Assembly (NCBI GenBank): GCA_938007965.1
Contig: CALLMH010000045.1
Span: 1 to 64,000 of the forward strand
DNA: 64,000 bases
Direction: 5' to 3'
Origin: an uncultured Saprospiraceae bacterium
GTDB lineage: Bacteria > Bacteroidota > Bacteroidia > Chitinophagales > Saprospiraceae
Part shown: piece by piece, positions 30,551-39,345 of the stretch
Position numbering within the stretch: position 1 is the first letter of the stretch
Layout: every line of letters begins with the position of its first letter
Notes under the pieces: model-generated
What the model saw: the letters and a program-made list of their open reading frames with translations, nothing else
Told to the model about the DNA's origin: nothing
Databases searched by the model: none
Translations under genes and position numbers: made by a program

Positions 30551-33500
30551 ATGAAAAAAATTTACAGCTATAGAAGAGAAATTATTCTCTTGTTGAGTTT
30601 GATCGCTTTTAGTTATTCCGCTCAGTCTCAAGTCAGCATAACTTGGAGTGGGGCTGGAGATGGAACAACCTGGTCAGATGGTAACAATTGGAATGGAGGC
30701 GTAGTACCAGGTATTGGGCAGAATGCTGTATTTCAAGATTTTGATGCGACTGTTAATTTTACTACATCGCCTACTGTTGACATAATAGATGTTCGGGCAG
30801 GTAGAAATGTAACACTAAACGTTGGTGGTCAAACATTGAACATAGGCGCTCCAAATAAAAGTAACGTTGTTAAGGTAAATACAAATAGTATTCTTGAGAT
30901 AACCTCGGGAACGGTTAATGTTACAGCTGATCTTAATAGAGACGCTATTCAATTCAGAGGAGCGGGCGGTATCTTAAATATGGGTGCTGGATTATCCCTT
31001 AATGTTATAGGAAGAAAGGGGTTTGCGTCTAATTCTTCAACAAGCTCTGGGCAGATAAACAATTCTGGGGAGATTAACATATTAAATGTGACCAACAATG
31101 ATGGTATTTCACTGAATCCTAATACACAACTAACGCTTCTCAATGATTTCTGTGCGGTTATAAATTTGGGTAATAGTAAAATTAAAGGATTTACCTCTTC
31201 CGCTCCTTGGTCTAGTATTACAAACAATGGTTTGATAACTTACACTGGTACTGGTGCTGGAGGAGGGGTTACTGTAAATAATGGTAATCAAGCTACAAAT
31301 AATGGCTTTTATGATTATCCCAATGGCGCTAACTTTGCTACTGGAAATAATGGTAATCTTGGAATTGTAATTGATAACGGTGTAGATATAAATGAAGTTG
31401 TGGACGCAGATGGTAGTTGCATTATTGACTTAACTTCTGGTACTGAGGGAATGGTTGCGTACAGCTGGAATTCTGGTACTACCAACGATGCTGATGGTTC
31501 ATTGGATATATCAGGTGCGGGTTTACCTTCTTCGGGTGGTACGATTTCAGTCACGAGTTGTTTCAATATTTCAATAAGTGTTATCAACATAAACGATTCG
31601 GATTGTGATGGTGTCCCAATGGGCGAAGACTGCGACGACAATGATGCTTCCAATACGAACTCAAATGTAAACGATGCAGATTGTGATGGTATACCGACGA
31701 GCGAAGATTGTGATGATAATGATCCGTCCAATACCAATTCTATTCTCATCGACGCAGATTGTGATGGCGTACCAACGTCCGAAGATTGCGACGATAATGA
31801 TGCTACCAACACGAACACTAATATAAATGACGCCGATTGTGATGGCGTACCGACCTCCGAAGATTGTGACGACAATGATCCGATGAATACCAATTCGAAT
31901 GTAAATGACGCAGACTGTGATGGCATACCAACCTCCGAAGATTGCGACGACAATGATCCGCTGAATACCAATTCGAATGTGAACGACGCAGATTGCGATG
32001 GAGTACCAACGTCCGAAGATTGCGACGATAATGATCCGCTGAATACCAATTCCAATGTGAACGATGCAGATTGCGATGGCGTACCAACGTCCGAAGATTG
32101 CGACGACAATGATCCATTCAACACATTAGGAAGTACCTGTCTTATCGGCCCTACAACTACAGCACCATGTGATGATGGTAATCCTTGTACCATCAACGAT
32201 ATGATTACGACACTTGATTGTGACGGTAGTATTTGTGTCCCTTGTAGCGGTGACCCAGCTCCATGTGGTACTGATGGCACTTGCGAGTTGGTTGTAAGTT
32301 GTGATGATGGCGACCCTTGCACTATTAATGATGTAGAGACGATCCTGCAGTCAGACGGTAGTGTCTGTATTCCTTGTGCAGGAATCGAACAAGATTGTGA
32401 AACTGGAAGTACCACGATCCAACCTTGTGACGACAATGATCCGTGCACGATTAATGACCAAGAAGAGATTTTAAATTGTGATGGTTCCATATGCGTTCCT
32501 TGTGCGGGTGTAGTGCAAGATTGTAGTAATGGTAGCATATCCATTGTTGATTGTGATGATGGTGATCCAAGCACTGTAGATGACGTCGAGATCATTTTAG
32601 ATTGTGATGGTAGTATTTGTATTCCTTGCATGGGAGTGAGTGACGATTGCGCCGTTGGCGAAACTATTACGCAGAGCTGTAATGATGGTAATCCTTGTAC
32701 CGTCCAAGACGAAGAAGTTGTGTTGGTTAGTGATGGGTCTATATGTGTGCCGTGTGCAGGCATACAGGCTCCTTGCGGTACAGATGATAGCTGTGAATTA
32801 ACCGTTGGCTGTGATGATGGAGACCCTTGTACTTTTAACGATCAAGAGACCATACTCCTGTCAGATAATACTGTCTGTGTGCCTTGTGCAGGCACACCAG
32901 AGAGCTGTGATGAAGGCAGTACAACTATACAGTCTTGTGATGATGGTAATCCGTGCACAGTTGATGATTTGGAAGAGATTCTAGATTGTGATGGTTCTAT
33001 ATGCGTTCCATGTCAAGGAATATTACAAGATTGTACTGATGGTCCTACTACTGTACAGCCATGTGACGATGGTAATCCTAACACTGTAGATGATGTAGAG
33101 ACTATTCTCGATTGCGATGGATCTATTTGTACTCCGTGTGCAGGAGTCGATGGCGATTGTAATACGGGAGCCACTTCTGTACAGAACTGTGATGATGGGG
33201 ATCCATGTACTGTTGATGATATAGAGACTATTCTAGATAGTAATGGTACGATCTGCATCCCTTGTCAAGGCACATTACAGGACTGTAGTGACGGTCCTAC
33301 ATCTGTTCAACCGTGTAATGATGGTAACCCGAATACTATCAATGATATGGAAACTATTTTGACTTGTGATGGCTCGATTTGTATTCCATGTGCGGGAACG
33401 GCGGTAGATTGTGATACGGGTACGACATCAGTACAGCCATGTGATGACAACAATCCATGTACGATAAATGATGAGGAGACCATCCTTGATAGTGATGGAA

Positions 33501-35242
33501 CCGTCTGTATACCGTGTGTAGGAACAGTCGTCGATTGTAACACAGCTGGTGCGACCACTACACAAATGTGTGATGATGGCGATCCGAATACTGTCAATGA
33601 TATGGAAACTATTTTGACGTGTGATGGCTCGATTTGTATTCCATGTAGTGGAACACCTGCAGATTGTGATATGGGAGCTACTTCGGTACAGCCATGTGAT
33701 GACAACAATCCGTGTACTATAAATGATGAGGAAACGGTATTAGATAGTGACGGTACGATCTGTGTACCATGTGCAGGAACAGTCTTCGATTGTAATACTC
33801 CAGGAGCGACCACTACACAGATGTGTGATGATGGAGATCCAAATACTATAAATGATATGGAAACGATATTGACCTGTGATGGCTCGATCTGCGTTCCATG
33901 TTCAGGAACAGCGGTAGATTGTGATACGGGAACGACATCGGTACAGCCATGTGATGACAACAATCCATGTACTATAAATGATGAGGAAACGGTATTAGAT
34001 AGTGATGGTACGATCTGTGTACCATGTGCAGGAACAGTCGTTGATTGTAATACTGCAGGAGCGACCACTACACAAATGTGTGATGATGGCGATCCGAATA
34101 CTATCAATGATATGGAAACGATATTGACGTGTGATGGCTCGATCTGTATTCCATGTAGTGGAACACCTTCAGATTGTGATACGGGTATGACATCAGTACA
34201 GCCATGTGACGATAATAATCCATGTACTATAAATGATGAAGAGACCATACTAGATAGTGATGGAACTGTCTGTGTACCATGTGCAGGAACAGTCGTCGAT
34301 TGTAACACAGCTGGTGCGACCACTACACAAATGTGTGATGATGGCGACCCGAATACTATCAATGATATGGAAACGATTTTGACCTGTGATGGCTCGATCT
34401 GCGTTCCATGTTCAGGAACAGCGGTAGATTGTGATATGGGAGCTACTTCGGTACAGCCATGTGATGACAACAATCCGTGTACTATAAATGATGAGGAAAC
34501 GGTATTAGATAGTGACGGTACGATCTGTGTACCGTGTGCAGGAACACTTGTTGATTGCGATGCGGCTATGACTTCGGTGCAACCATGCGATGATGGTGAT
34601 CCATGTACGATTAATGATATACAAGTTGTCCTTAATTGCGATGGTAGCGTTTGCGAGCCATGTATGGGAGAAGATATTATTTTCTTAGTAGATTTTGCAG
34701 AAGATAATGAATATGAGGTTGCAGTTGGGGAGTCAGTAACTGGAAACCTACTACTTAATGATGATTTAGATAATATAAATGACCCTATTGTTCAACTAAC
34801 TACTAATCCTATTTTTGGAGAAATGTCTATAAATCAAGATGGCTCCTTTGAGTATACTCCAGAAATAGATTTTTCTGAGACAGAAGAATTTGATTATATT
34901 GTTTGTTCTACTGATTGTGCGGAAGAATGTGCTTCGGCTACAGTAGTCATTAATATAATTGATGATACTGAATTATTTGTTCCAGATGCAATTAGCCCGA
35001 ATGGAGATGGAATCAATGATACTTGGATTATCCCAGGTTTATTGGATAGCGAACGACGTAAATTGACCGTGATAAATAGATGGGGAGATGTTGTCTACGA
35101 GGCTGATCCGTATAATAATGATTGGGATGGATCCAATAGTAACAGCGGAAAACCTTTGCCAGAAGGGACTTATTATTACCTGTTAAGGCATGATTTGGTG
35201 CCGGGAGCATTAGCTCAGGGAACAATTACAATTATTAGATAA
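30551..35242 (+). CDS. Giant repeat-rich secreted protein with type B T9SS (CHU_C / gliding-type) C-terminal domain
   Basis: 1563 residues. Signal peptide about 1-27 (SYSAQSQ). Residues about 30-345 are beta-rich (TTWSDGNNWNGGVVPG), resembling adhesin beta-solenoids. Residues about 347-525 contain seven 26-residue repeats with NDADCDGVPTSEDCDDNDP, Asp-rich and thrombospondin-3-like, likely calcium-binding. Residues about 530-1375 contain twenty repeats of about 42 residues with conserved Cys (PCDDGNPCTINDxETIL, CDGSICVPCxGT). A tandem-95-type Ig domain follows (VTGNLLLNDDLDN, GSFEYTPEIDF), then a type B sorting domain (FVPDAISPNGDGINDTW, NRWGDVVYE, LPEGTYYYLL). Type B proteins are exported by T9SS with a PorP/SprF partner, here the next gene. 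A cell-surface adhesin or scaffold is likely. Function in ulvan use is inferred from its regulon promoter. Confidence 0.85.
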   Translation: MKKIYSYRREIILLLSLIAFSYSAQSQVSITWSGAGDGTTWSDGNNWNGGVVPGIGQNAVFQDFDATVNFTTSPTVDIIDVRAGRNVTLNVGGQTLNIGAPNKSNVVKVNTNSILEITSGTVNVTADLNRDAIQFRGAGGILNMGAGLSLNVIGRKGFASNSSTSSGQINNSGEINILNVTNNDGISLNPNTQLTLLNDFCAVINLGNSKIKGFTSSAPWSSITNNGLITYTGTGAGGGVTVNNGNQATNNGFYDYPNGANFATGNNGNLGIVIDNGVDINEVVDADGSCIIDLTSGTEGMVAYSWNSGTTNDADGSLDISGAGLPSSGGTISVTSCFNISISVININDSDCDGVPMGEDCDDNDASNTNSNVNDADCDGIPTSEDCDDNDPSNTNSILIDADCDGVPTSEDCDDNDATNTNTNINDADCDGVPTSEDCDDNDPMNTNSNVNDADCDGIPTSEDCDDNDPLNTNSNVNDADCDGVPTSEDCDDNDPLNTNSNVNDADCDGVPTSEDCDDNDPFNTLGSTCLIGPTTTAPCDDGNPCTINDMITTLDCDGSICVPCSGDPAPCGTDGTCELVVSCDDGDPCTINDVETILQSDGSVCIPCAGIEQDCETGSTTIQPCDDNDPCTINDQEEILNCDGSICVPCAGVVQDCSNGSISIVDCDDGDPSTVDDVEIILDCDGSICIPCMGVSDDCAVGETITQSCNDGNPCTVQDEEVVLVSDGSICVPCAGIQAPCGTDDSCELTVGCDDGDPCTFNDQETILLSDNTVCVPCAGTPESCDEGSTTIQSCDDGNPCTVDDLEEILDCDGSICVPCQGILQDCTDGPTTVQPCDDGNPNTVDDVETILDCDGSICTPCAGVDGDCNTGATSVQNCDDGDPCTVDDIETILDSNGTICIPCQGTLQDCSDGPTSVQPCNDGNPNTINDMETILTCDGSICIPCAGTAVDCDTGTTSVQPCDDNNPCTINDEETILDSDGTVCIPCVGTVVDCNTAGATTTQMCDDGDPNTVNDMETILTCDGSICIPCSGTPADCDMGATSVQPCDDNNPCTINDEETVLDSDGTICVPCAGTVFDCNTPGATTTQMCDDGDPNTINDMETILTCDGSICVPCSGTAVDCDTGTTSVQPCDDNNPCTINDEETVLDSDGTICVPCAGTVVDCNTAGATTTQMCDDGDPNTINDMETILTCDGSICIPCSGTPSDCDTGMTSVQPCDDNNPCTINDEETILDSDGTVCVPCAGTVVDCNTAGATTTQMCDDGDPNTINDMETILTCDGSICVPCSGTAVDCDMGATSVQPCDDNNPCTINDEETVLDSDGTICVPCAGTLVDCDAAMTSVQPCDDGDPCTINDIQVVLNCDGSVCEPCMGEDIIFLVDFAEDNEYEVAVGESVTGNLLLNDDLDNINDPIVQLTTNPIFGEMSINQDGSFEYTPEIDFSETEEFDYIVCSTDCAEECASATVVINIIDDTELFVPDAISPNGDGINDTWIIPGLLDSERRKLTVINRWGDVVYEADPYNNDWDGSNSNSGKPLPEGTYYYLLRHDLVPGALAQGTITIIR
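31590..32130 (+). repeat. Seven in-frame 78-bp tandem repeats (Asp-rich, calcium-binding type)
   Basis: The unit encodes NDADCDGVPTSEDCDDNDP plus NTNSNV. The middle copies are nearly identical in DNA, which indicates recent unit duplication. Such arrays are prone to copy-number change between strains. Confidence 0.88.
32140..34670 (+). repeat. Twenty in-frame Cys-rich repeats of about 126 bp, with a higher-order double unit
   Basis: Each unit carries CDDGxPCTINDxETIL, DG(S/T)(I/V)C(V/I)PC and a short linker ending in DC. From about 33360 to 34560 the repeats form five alternating double units of about 250 bp that are close to identical in DNA, so the array has grown by duplicating pairs. Earlier units are more diverged. 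Confidence 0.88.
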
Positions 35243-35253
35243 AATAGAATTTT

Positions 35254-36153
35254 ATGAAAAAAATAAGCTTATGTTTATATCTTATGATTTTGATTTTACC
35301 ATTTTTAAGTGGTCAACAGTTGCCCCTATTACAACAACAGATTGAACATCGAAATCCAGCTTTTTTGCCTGCAAATTTTCAAAAGTATGATTATACTACA
35401 CAAGCGTCTTTAGGATATAATTACCAATGGGTCGGATTGGAAGGTGCTCCTCGCACTATTTCAGGCGATTTTACCAACTGGGATGATGACTATAGTTTGT
35501 TGTATGGAGGAAATATTCTTCATGATGAGACAGGCCCCACTCAATTTACTAGCGTTTCTGGAAAGATTGGGTATGGAATACAACTCACAAGAGAATGGTT
35601 TTTGACCGGTGCTATAAATGGAGGGTTGGTTCACTATCGAATTGAAGGGGACCAATTAAATTTTTTAGATCCTGGAGACTTTACGGAAGTGGGATCTAGT
35701 AAAATTTATCCTGACATCTCTTTAGGGAGTATGCTGTATTTTAAAGATAAATACTACGTGGGTTTTTCAATTCCTCAGCTTTTCGGATTGAATCTGGGAT
35801 TTGACGGACAAAACGGAGATTATAATATTCACCGAGATAGACATTACTACGGAGTTGCTGGAGTGCGTTTTGATTTACTTATGGATTCTTGGTTGGATAT
35901 TTCGTCTGAAGTACAATATCTACCTCAAGTGCCTGTACTGTTTAATGTTAATTTAGTACACGATTATAGAGGAATCTATTGGATTACCACAAGCTACTCG
36001 ACTGCAAATCGTATGAGGCTTGGTGGTGGAATTTTCCATGATATTGGAATAAATAGATTAAGCTTTGGTTATGTCTTTTCTAATTATTTTCAAAGTTATG
36101 GGCCTAGTTTTGGGAGTTCACACGAATTACAGATAGCTTACAGTTGGAATTAA
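35254..36153 (+). CDS. PorP/SprF-family T9SS outer-membrane protein
   Basis: 299 residues with a signal peptide (about 1-21, LPFLSGQ). The pattern is that of PorP/SprF: QQLPLLQQQIEHRNPAFLPANF near the start (the usual N-P-A-x-x motif), alternating beta-strands typical of a barrel (KIGYGIQLTREWFLTGAING, YPDISLGSMLYFKDKYYVGFSIPQLF), and a final SFGYVFSNYF then HELQIAYSW. SprF-like proteins act as dedicated partners for T9SS export and attachment of type B CTD proteins such as SprB. It begins 11 nt after the giant gene, so the two form one export and attachment pair under the regulon box. It is a local partner, not a core T9SS gene. Confidence 0.88.
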   Translation: MKKISLCLYLMILILPFLSGQQLPLLQQQIEHRNPAFLPANFQKYDYTTQASLGYNYQWVGLEGAPRTISGDFTNWDDDYSLLYGGNILHDETGPTQFTSVSGKIGYGIQLTREWFLTGAINGGLVHYRIEGDQLNFLDPGDFTEVGSSKIYPDISLGSMLYFKDKYYVGFSIPQLFGLNLGFDGQNGDYNIHRDRHYYGVAGVRFDLLMDSWLDISSEVQYLPQVPVLFNVNLVHDYRGIYWITTSYSTANRMRLGGGIFHDIGINRLSFGYVFSNYFQSYGPSFGSSHELQIAYSWN

Positions 36154-36346
36154 ATTCTTCAGTCAAACTCATGATTGAAATAGGCTTTCCTATGTCTGAT
36201 ATAGATATAGTTTGGTTCCGCTATTAATCTCTTTTTAAGTATTATGTTCTCTGTAGTACAATGAGATTTTTCACTAATACCAATTCAAGTATTTCCGTAC
36301 ATTTATATATAATGAGGGTACCCATTCAATCATCAACTATTTAAGG

Positions 36347-36555
36347 TAGGGATGTCCGTAAATAACGAATATCCTTATTCCATCACAGTTTTTCAAACTA
36401 CTTCTTAAAAGATTACCCTTCCTATTGATGTTTTTAGCCTAAAAACGGTGCTATTGTCTATCAAAAACTAAAGTGACTAAGGCCACTTTAACTTGATTCA
36501 GCATCTTTATAAAATGCCAATATTCAAAAAGTGCCCTTACTTTTGAACATCCCTA
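36347..36555 (-). repeat. Non-coding repeat, copy B (209 bp, MITE-like)
   Basis: On the plus strand it runs from TAGGGATGTCC (36347-36357) to GAACATCCCTA (36545-36555), imperfect terminal inverted repeats. Its reverse complement aligns with the element at 10945-11130 at both ends and in a middle block. It also holds two small palindromes, GTTTTTAG-C-CTAAAAAC (36430-36446) and TAAAGTG/CACTTTA near 36470-36490, so a transcript could fold. No coding capacity and no clear target duplication. Confidence 0.6.
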
Positions 36556-36562
36556 ATTAAAA

Positions 36563-36601
36563 AAAAAGCTAAAATACTCAACTTGAGTATTTTAGCTTTT
36601 T
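36563..36601. terminator. Bidirectional terminator between the PorP/SprF and trefoil-protein genes
   Basis: A perfect 19-bp inverted repeat (36563-36581 with 36583-36601, core GCTAAAATACTCAA) with A-rich and T-rich edges, so it gives a T-tract in both directions. It lies between two convergent genes. The single-base centre means the innermost pairs open to form the loop. Confidence 0.85.
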
Positions 36602-36665
36602 GTATTGACTCTTGTCAAGAAGTTTATGCCAACTTTATTTAAAGTCGATCTAAGACCTATTGATT

Positions 36666-37649
36666 TTAGAAAACAATAATTCTTTTAACATCAGAGTTAT
36701 CGTTTTGTTTTATGAAGTAGATTCCCTTTTCTAAATCCACTTTTATTCTCTTTTCTGTTCCGCTTTTTAATAGCATTCCTTCTGAGTTGAATATTTGATA
36801 ACCTTGCGGGCTTTCAATAGTCAAGGCTTCATTCTGTCTAACAGGATTTGGATATAGAACCAATGGTTTGATATCTAGACTAGACTTAACGCTGATAATT
36901 TCAGAAAAACTAAATCTACCATCTAGATCTACTTGCTTTAATTTATAATAAGTAGTCTGATCGGCGCTCTCACGATCGAAAAACTCGTATCGGTTTTGCC
37001 CATCTATTTCTTTAAGACTTCCAATTTTTTGTAATTTATCAGGATTATTTCCTTTCAGTATTTCGAAGTGGCTGTTATTTACTACATTATCCACTTCCCA
37101 AGTTAATTGAGTACCTGCCCTTACGCTTTGTGCTTTAAAACTAACAAAATCAAGCGGTAATATTGCGGTTATGAGTTTCCATTGGCTATTCGGACCATCA
37201 GAATTATTAACCGTTACATCTCCATTTGCTCCTATAGTCATATCTCTATTATTCCCATTCAAATGTGTAAATACATAGAAATCACCGACTGCATCATACG
37301 TTACTGTCCAACTTTTATCAGCATCGTTTCTAGGTGGAGCAAAGTTAGTTCCTATGAGAGGCACGTTACTACCAGTTGCACGTAATATTCCTATACCACT
37401 ACCAGAAGTAATTTGAGCGTCAATATTATAATTTCCTTGAGCATTTAGTACGATTTGCCAATCGGTCGTTACATCGGTTGCTGGTGCAGTTGCGGACATT
37501 GTTGGAGGATTACCAGCGGTCAAGAATTCACCTGTACCACAATTTTGTAATTTGAAAATGTCAGCGGTAGGTAGTACACCCTGCGCTGTCAAAAAAAATG
37601 AAAAGAATGTAAAACAGCAAATGAGAAAACTAGTAAATGTATTTTTCAT
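36666..37649 (-). CDS. Secreted stand-alone trefoil-like protein with FN3-like and T9SS sorting domains
   Basis: 327 residues: signal peptide (about 1-23, FFLTAQG), a trefoil-like domain (about 31-165; [50 protein letters not shown]), an FN3-like segment (about 168-258; LDFVSFKAQ, TYYKLKQVDLDGRFSFSE) and a type A T9SS sorting domain (LYPNPVRQNEAL to RIIVF). The same domains, in the same order, form the C-terminal half of the PL28 gene at 8906. So this looks like a lyase without its catalytic domain, or the source of the domain that was attached to the lyases. I expect a carbohydrate-binding surface protein; no catalytic motif is visible. It has its own regulon promoter and ends against a strong terminator. 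Confidence 0.75.
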   Translation of the reverse strand: MKNTFTSFLICCFTFFSFFLTAQGVLPTADIFKLQNCGTGEFLTAGNPPTMSATAPATDVTTDWQIVLNAQGNYNIDAQITSGSGIGILRATGSNVPLIGTNFAPPRNDADKSWTVTYDAVGDFYVFTHLNGNNRDMTIGANGDVTVNNSDGPNSQWKLITAILPLDFVSFKAQSVRAGTQLTWEVDNVVNNSHFEILKGNNPDKLQKIGSLKEIDGQNRYEFFDRESADQTTYYKLKQVDLDGRFSFSEIISVKSSLDIKPLVLYPNPVRQNEALTIESPQGYQIFNSEGMLLKSGTEKRIKVDLEKGIYFIKQNDNSDVKRIIVF

Positions 37650-37691
37650 GTTTGTTTTTTTTGTGAGATAATTTTTATTAATTGTTTCGTA

Positions 37692-37736
37692 TAAAAATAG
37701 GGTGCTTTAATTCTGAAAGTATCCTGTACTGTGCTG
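37692..37736 (-). promoter_or_regulatory. Regulon box and -7 element for the stand-alone trefoil protein
   Basis: Minus strand: CAGCAC-AGTA-CAGGAT (37736-37721), 21 nt, TATTTTTA (37699-37692). The start codon is 42 nt downstream. Confidence 0.83.
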
Positions 37737-37947
37737 TATCTTTAAAAATAAATATAATTTTTTTAATATGTTTTGAATAAAAAACCTATTTGAAACGTGA
37801 ATATCTACTATTTTGAGATATCTATTTGTAGTTTTATAATATCAGGTGTCTACGGCTGTTTCACGAATAAACTACTGCAGAAAATATTGAATTCTTGTAA
37901 TTATGCTGAAGACGAAACTGCAAATTTTTGGTTCTTTTTACTTATTA

Positions 37948-39345
37948 TTATTTAATTTTTCGCTTGATAACCCCACCATCGCCTATAAGATACATCTTTC
38001 TAAAGTATGTGCCTTCTAACTTCTCAGCAGCTATAATTCTTGCATCAGGATGTGGATTGTCGATAAGCGCAGAGATGACAAAACCTGAATCTTCTCGCTG
38101 TAAAATAGTTTTTGCTTTTTTGAAAGATCCACCTCCGTCAGAACTATCCCACCTACTTATTTGGCCAACATTATCGCTGGTTTTACTTTCTAGATATAGG
38201 CTTATCTCCTTTTCTGATTTTACTTCCAAATCTCCACCTCCTTTAGGAATATTTGCCGTATTACTTTGCAGCCATTTTTGTCCATTCCATCGGAAATGTT
38301 GAATGCGTTTAGGACCACTTCTTCTGGCACCGACATCAGGACCAACCATGACACAAACATGTGGATTCCCATTCGGTTCTACATCTGTTATCGCTTGAAA
38401 AGTCCAATCATCAGAAATGTCTTTTATCAATGTTTTTTCATCCGCCATTTCTTTAGTGAGTGGCATTTCTAAGCTTTCATTTCTGACATTTTTCCACGCT
38501 CCTGTCTTTGTATCAAAAACCATGTAATACAAATTATGTCGCTCTGCGATATGACCACGTTTGTCTTGACGGTTTTTGTTATCTCTACAAAGGTGGTAAT
38601 CATAAGCCACAATCAAATCGTCTCCTTTACCCTTTGAAATCCAAGGATACCAAGAGTCTTCAGCTTCTATATCTGTCCTTCGTTTGTGTTTTAAAAAGGA
38701 AACTGGCGCATCAAAATTAAGACCATTGTCGGTAGATTTTTGATAAATCCAATCGCTGCGATGCGCACCATGACGATAAAACAAATATATATCGCCATTA
38801 TCCATTTTTACAAATTGATTATAAGTGCCAAAGGGCGGAATGTTATCCAGTATTTTCCAACTAGAAATATCTAAAGGCTTTTTGGATACTGCATGCAAAT
38901 TTCTTCCATAATGATGATTTCCTAAAGAATTTTCACCTTGTTCTCTCATGCCGCCATGACCGCCAAAGGTAATATGAATATAGTCCGCATCATCAATAAT
39001 CATAGAAGGCTTGCCGTGGTTATCTATTAACTTCTTGCGATTAGGATCTTTCCCCATTTCGCTTATACCCGCCTGATAGGGGCCTTTCCATTCTTCAGTT
39101 TCGTGATTATAAGCGGCGACATAAGGGTCTTCCAATGGTCCTTGATAGCATACGTAGGTTACTCCTTTATGGAAGATTCCGGCTGGATGCTGAACCAGCG
39201 CTACCGCATTTCCAAAACCATTATCAGCAAAATAATCTACTTTCGAATACTCTTTTTTTTCGTTGGAAATAACTTTGGTTTGCGAGTTGCAAGCCAAAAG
39301 GATGACAAAAAAGCTCATCATCAATCCCAGTTGTTTTTTAATCAT
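37948..39345 (-). CDS. BNR_4 beta-propeller lipoprotein, PL25-like candidate ulvan lyase
   Basis: 465 residues with lipobox LLAC (Cys19). The body is a seven-bladed BNR_4 propeller: GVTYVCYQGPLEDPYVAAYNHE, DNHGKPSMIIDDADYIHITFGG, TYNQFVKMDNGDIYLFYRHG. The candidate active-site residues His110, His130, Tyr175 and Arg191 are spaced 20 and 16 residues apart, which fits the His/His/Tyr/Arg set of PL25 ulvan lyases. Unlike the two PL24-type genes it lacks a CBM and a T9SS tail, so it is probably a periplasmic oligo-ulvan lyase. It overlaps the end of the GH106 gene by 4 nt and is the last gene of the GH2-sulfatase-GH106-PL25 run. Lyase activity is inferred from family likeness. Confidence 0.75.
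   Translation of the reverse strand: MIKKQLGLMMSFFVILLACNSQTKVISNEKKEYSKVDYFADNGFGNAVALVQHPAGIFHKGVTYVCYQGPLEDPYVAAYNHETEEWKGPYQAGISEMGKDPNRKKLIDNHGKPSMIIDDADYIHITFGGHGGMREQGENSLGNHHYGRNLHAVSKKPLDISSWKILDNIPPFGTYNQFVKMDNGDIYLFYRHGAHRSDWIYQKSTDNGLNFDAPVSFLKHKRRTDIEAEDSWYPWISKGKGDDLIVAYDYHLCRDNKNRQDKRGHIAERHNLYYMVFDTKTGAWKNVRNESLEMPLTKEMADEKTLIKDISDDWTFQAITDVEPNGNPHVCVMVGPDVGARRSGPKRIQHFRWNGQKWLQSNTANIPKGGGDLEVKSEKEISLYLESKTSDNVGQISRWDSSDGGGSFKKAKTILQREDSGFVISALIDNPHPDARIIAAEKLEGTYFRKMYLIGDGGVIKRKIK

Larger units (their letters stand above)
36154..36665. other. Intergenic region between convergent genes, with repeat copy B and a terminator
   Basis: 512 bp without a gene. It contains the 209-bp repeat (36347-36555) and a strong bidirectional hairpin directly after it (36563-36601). 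The left 190 bp show nothing I can name. Confidence 0.6.

Noticed and set aside
31315-34473. Long minus-strand reading frames (482 and 388 codons) opposite the giant gene
   Set aside because: They are mirror frames produced by the repeat composition; they have no signal, promoter or recognisable domain, and the plus-strand protein has all of these.
31590-34670. Regular short repeats that could be taken for a CRISPR array
   Set aside because: The repeats are in frame, translate to conserved Asp- and Cys-rich units and have no unique spacers.
36666-37649. The stand-alone trefoil protein as a decayed PL28 lyase
   Set aside because: The signal peptide joins the trefoil-like domain cleanly, the frame is intact and it has its own box promoter, so it appears to be a functional gene.
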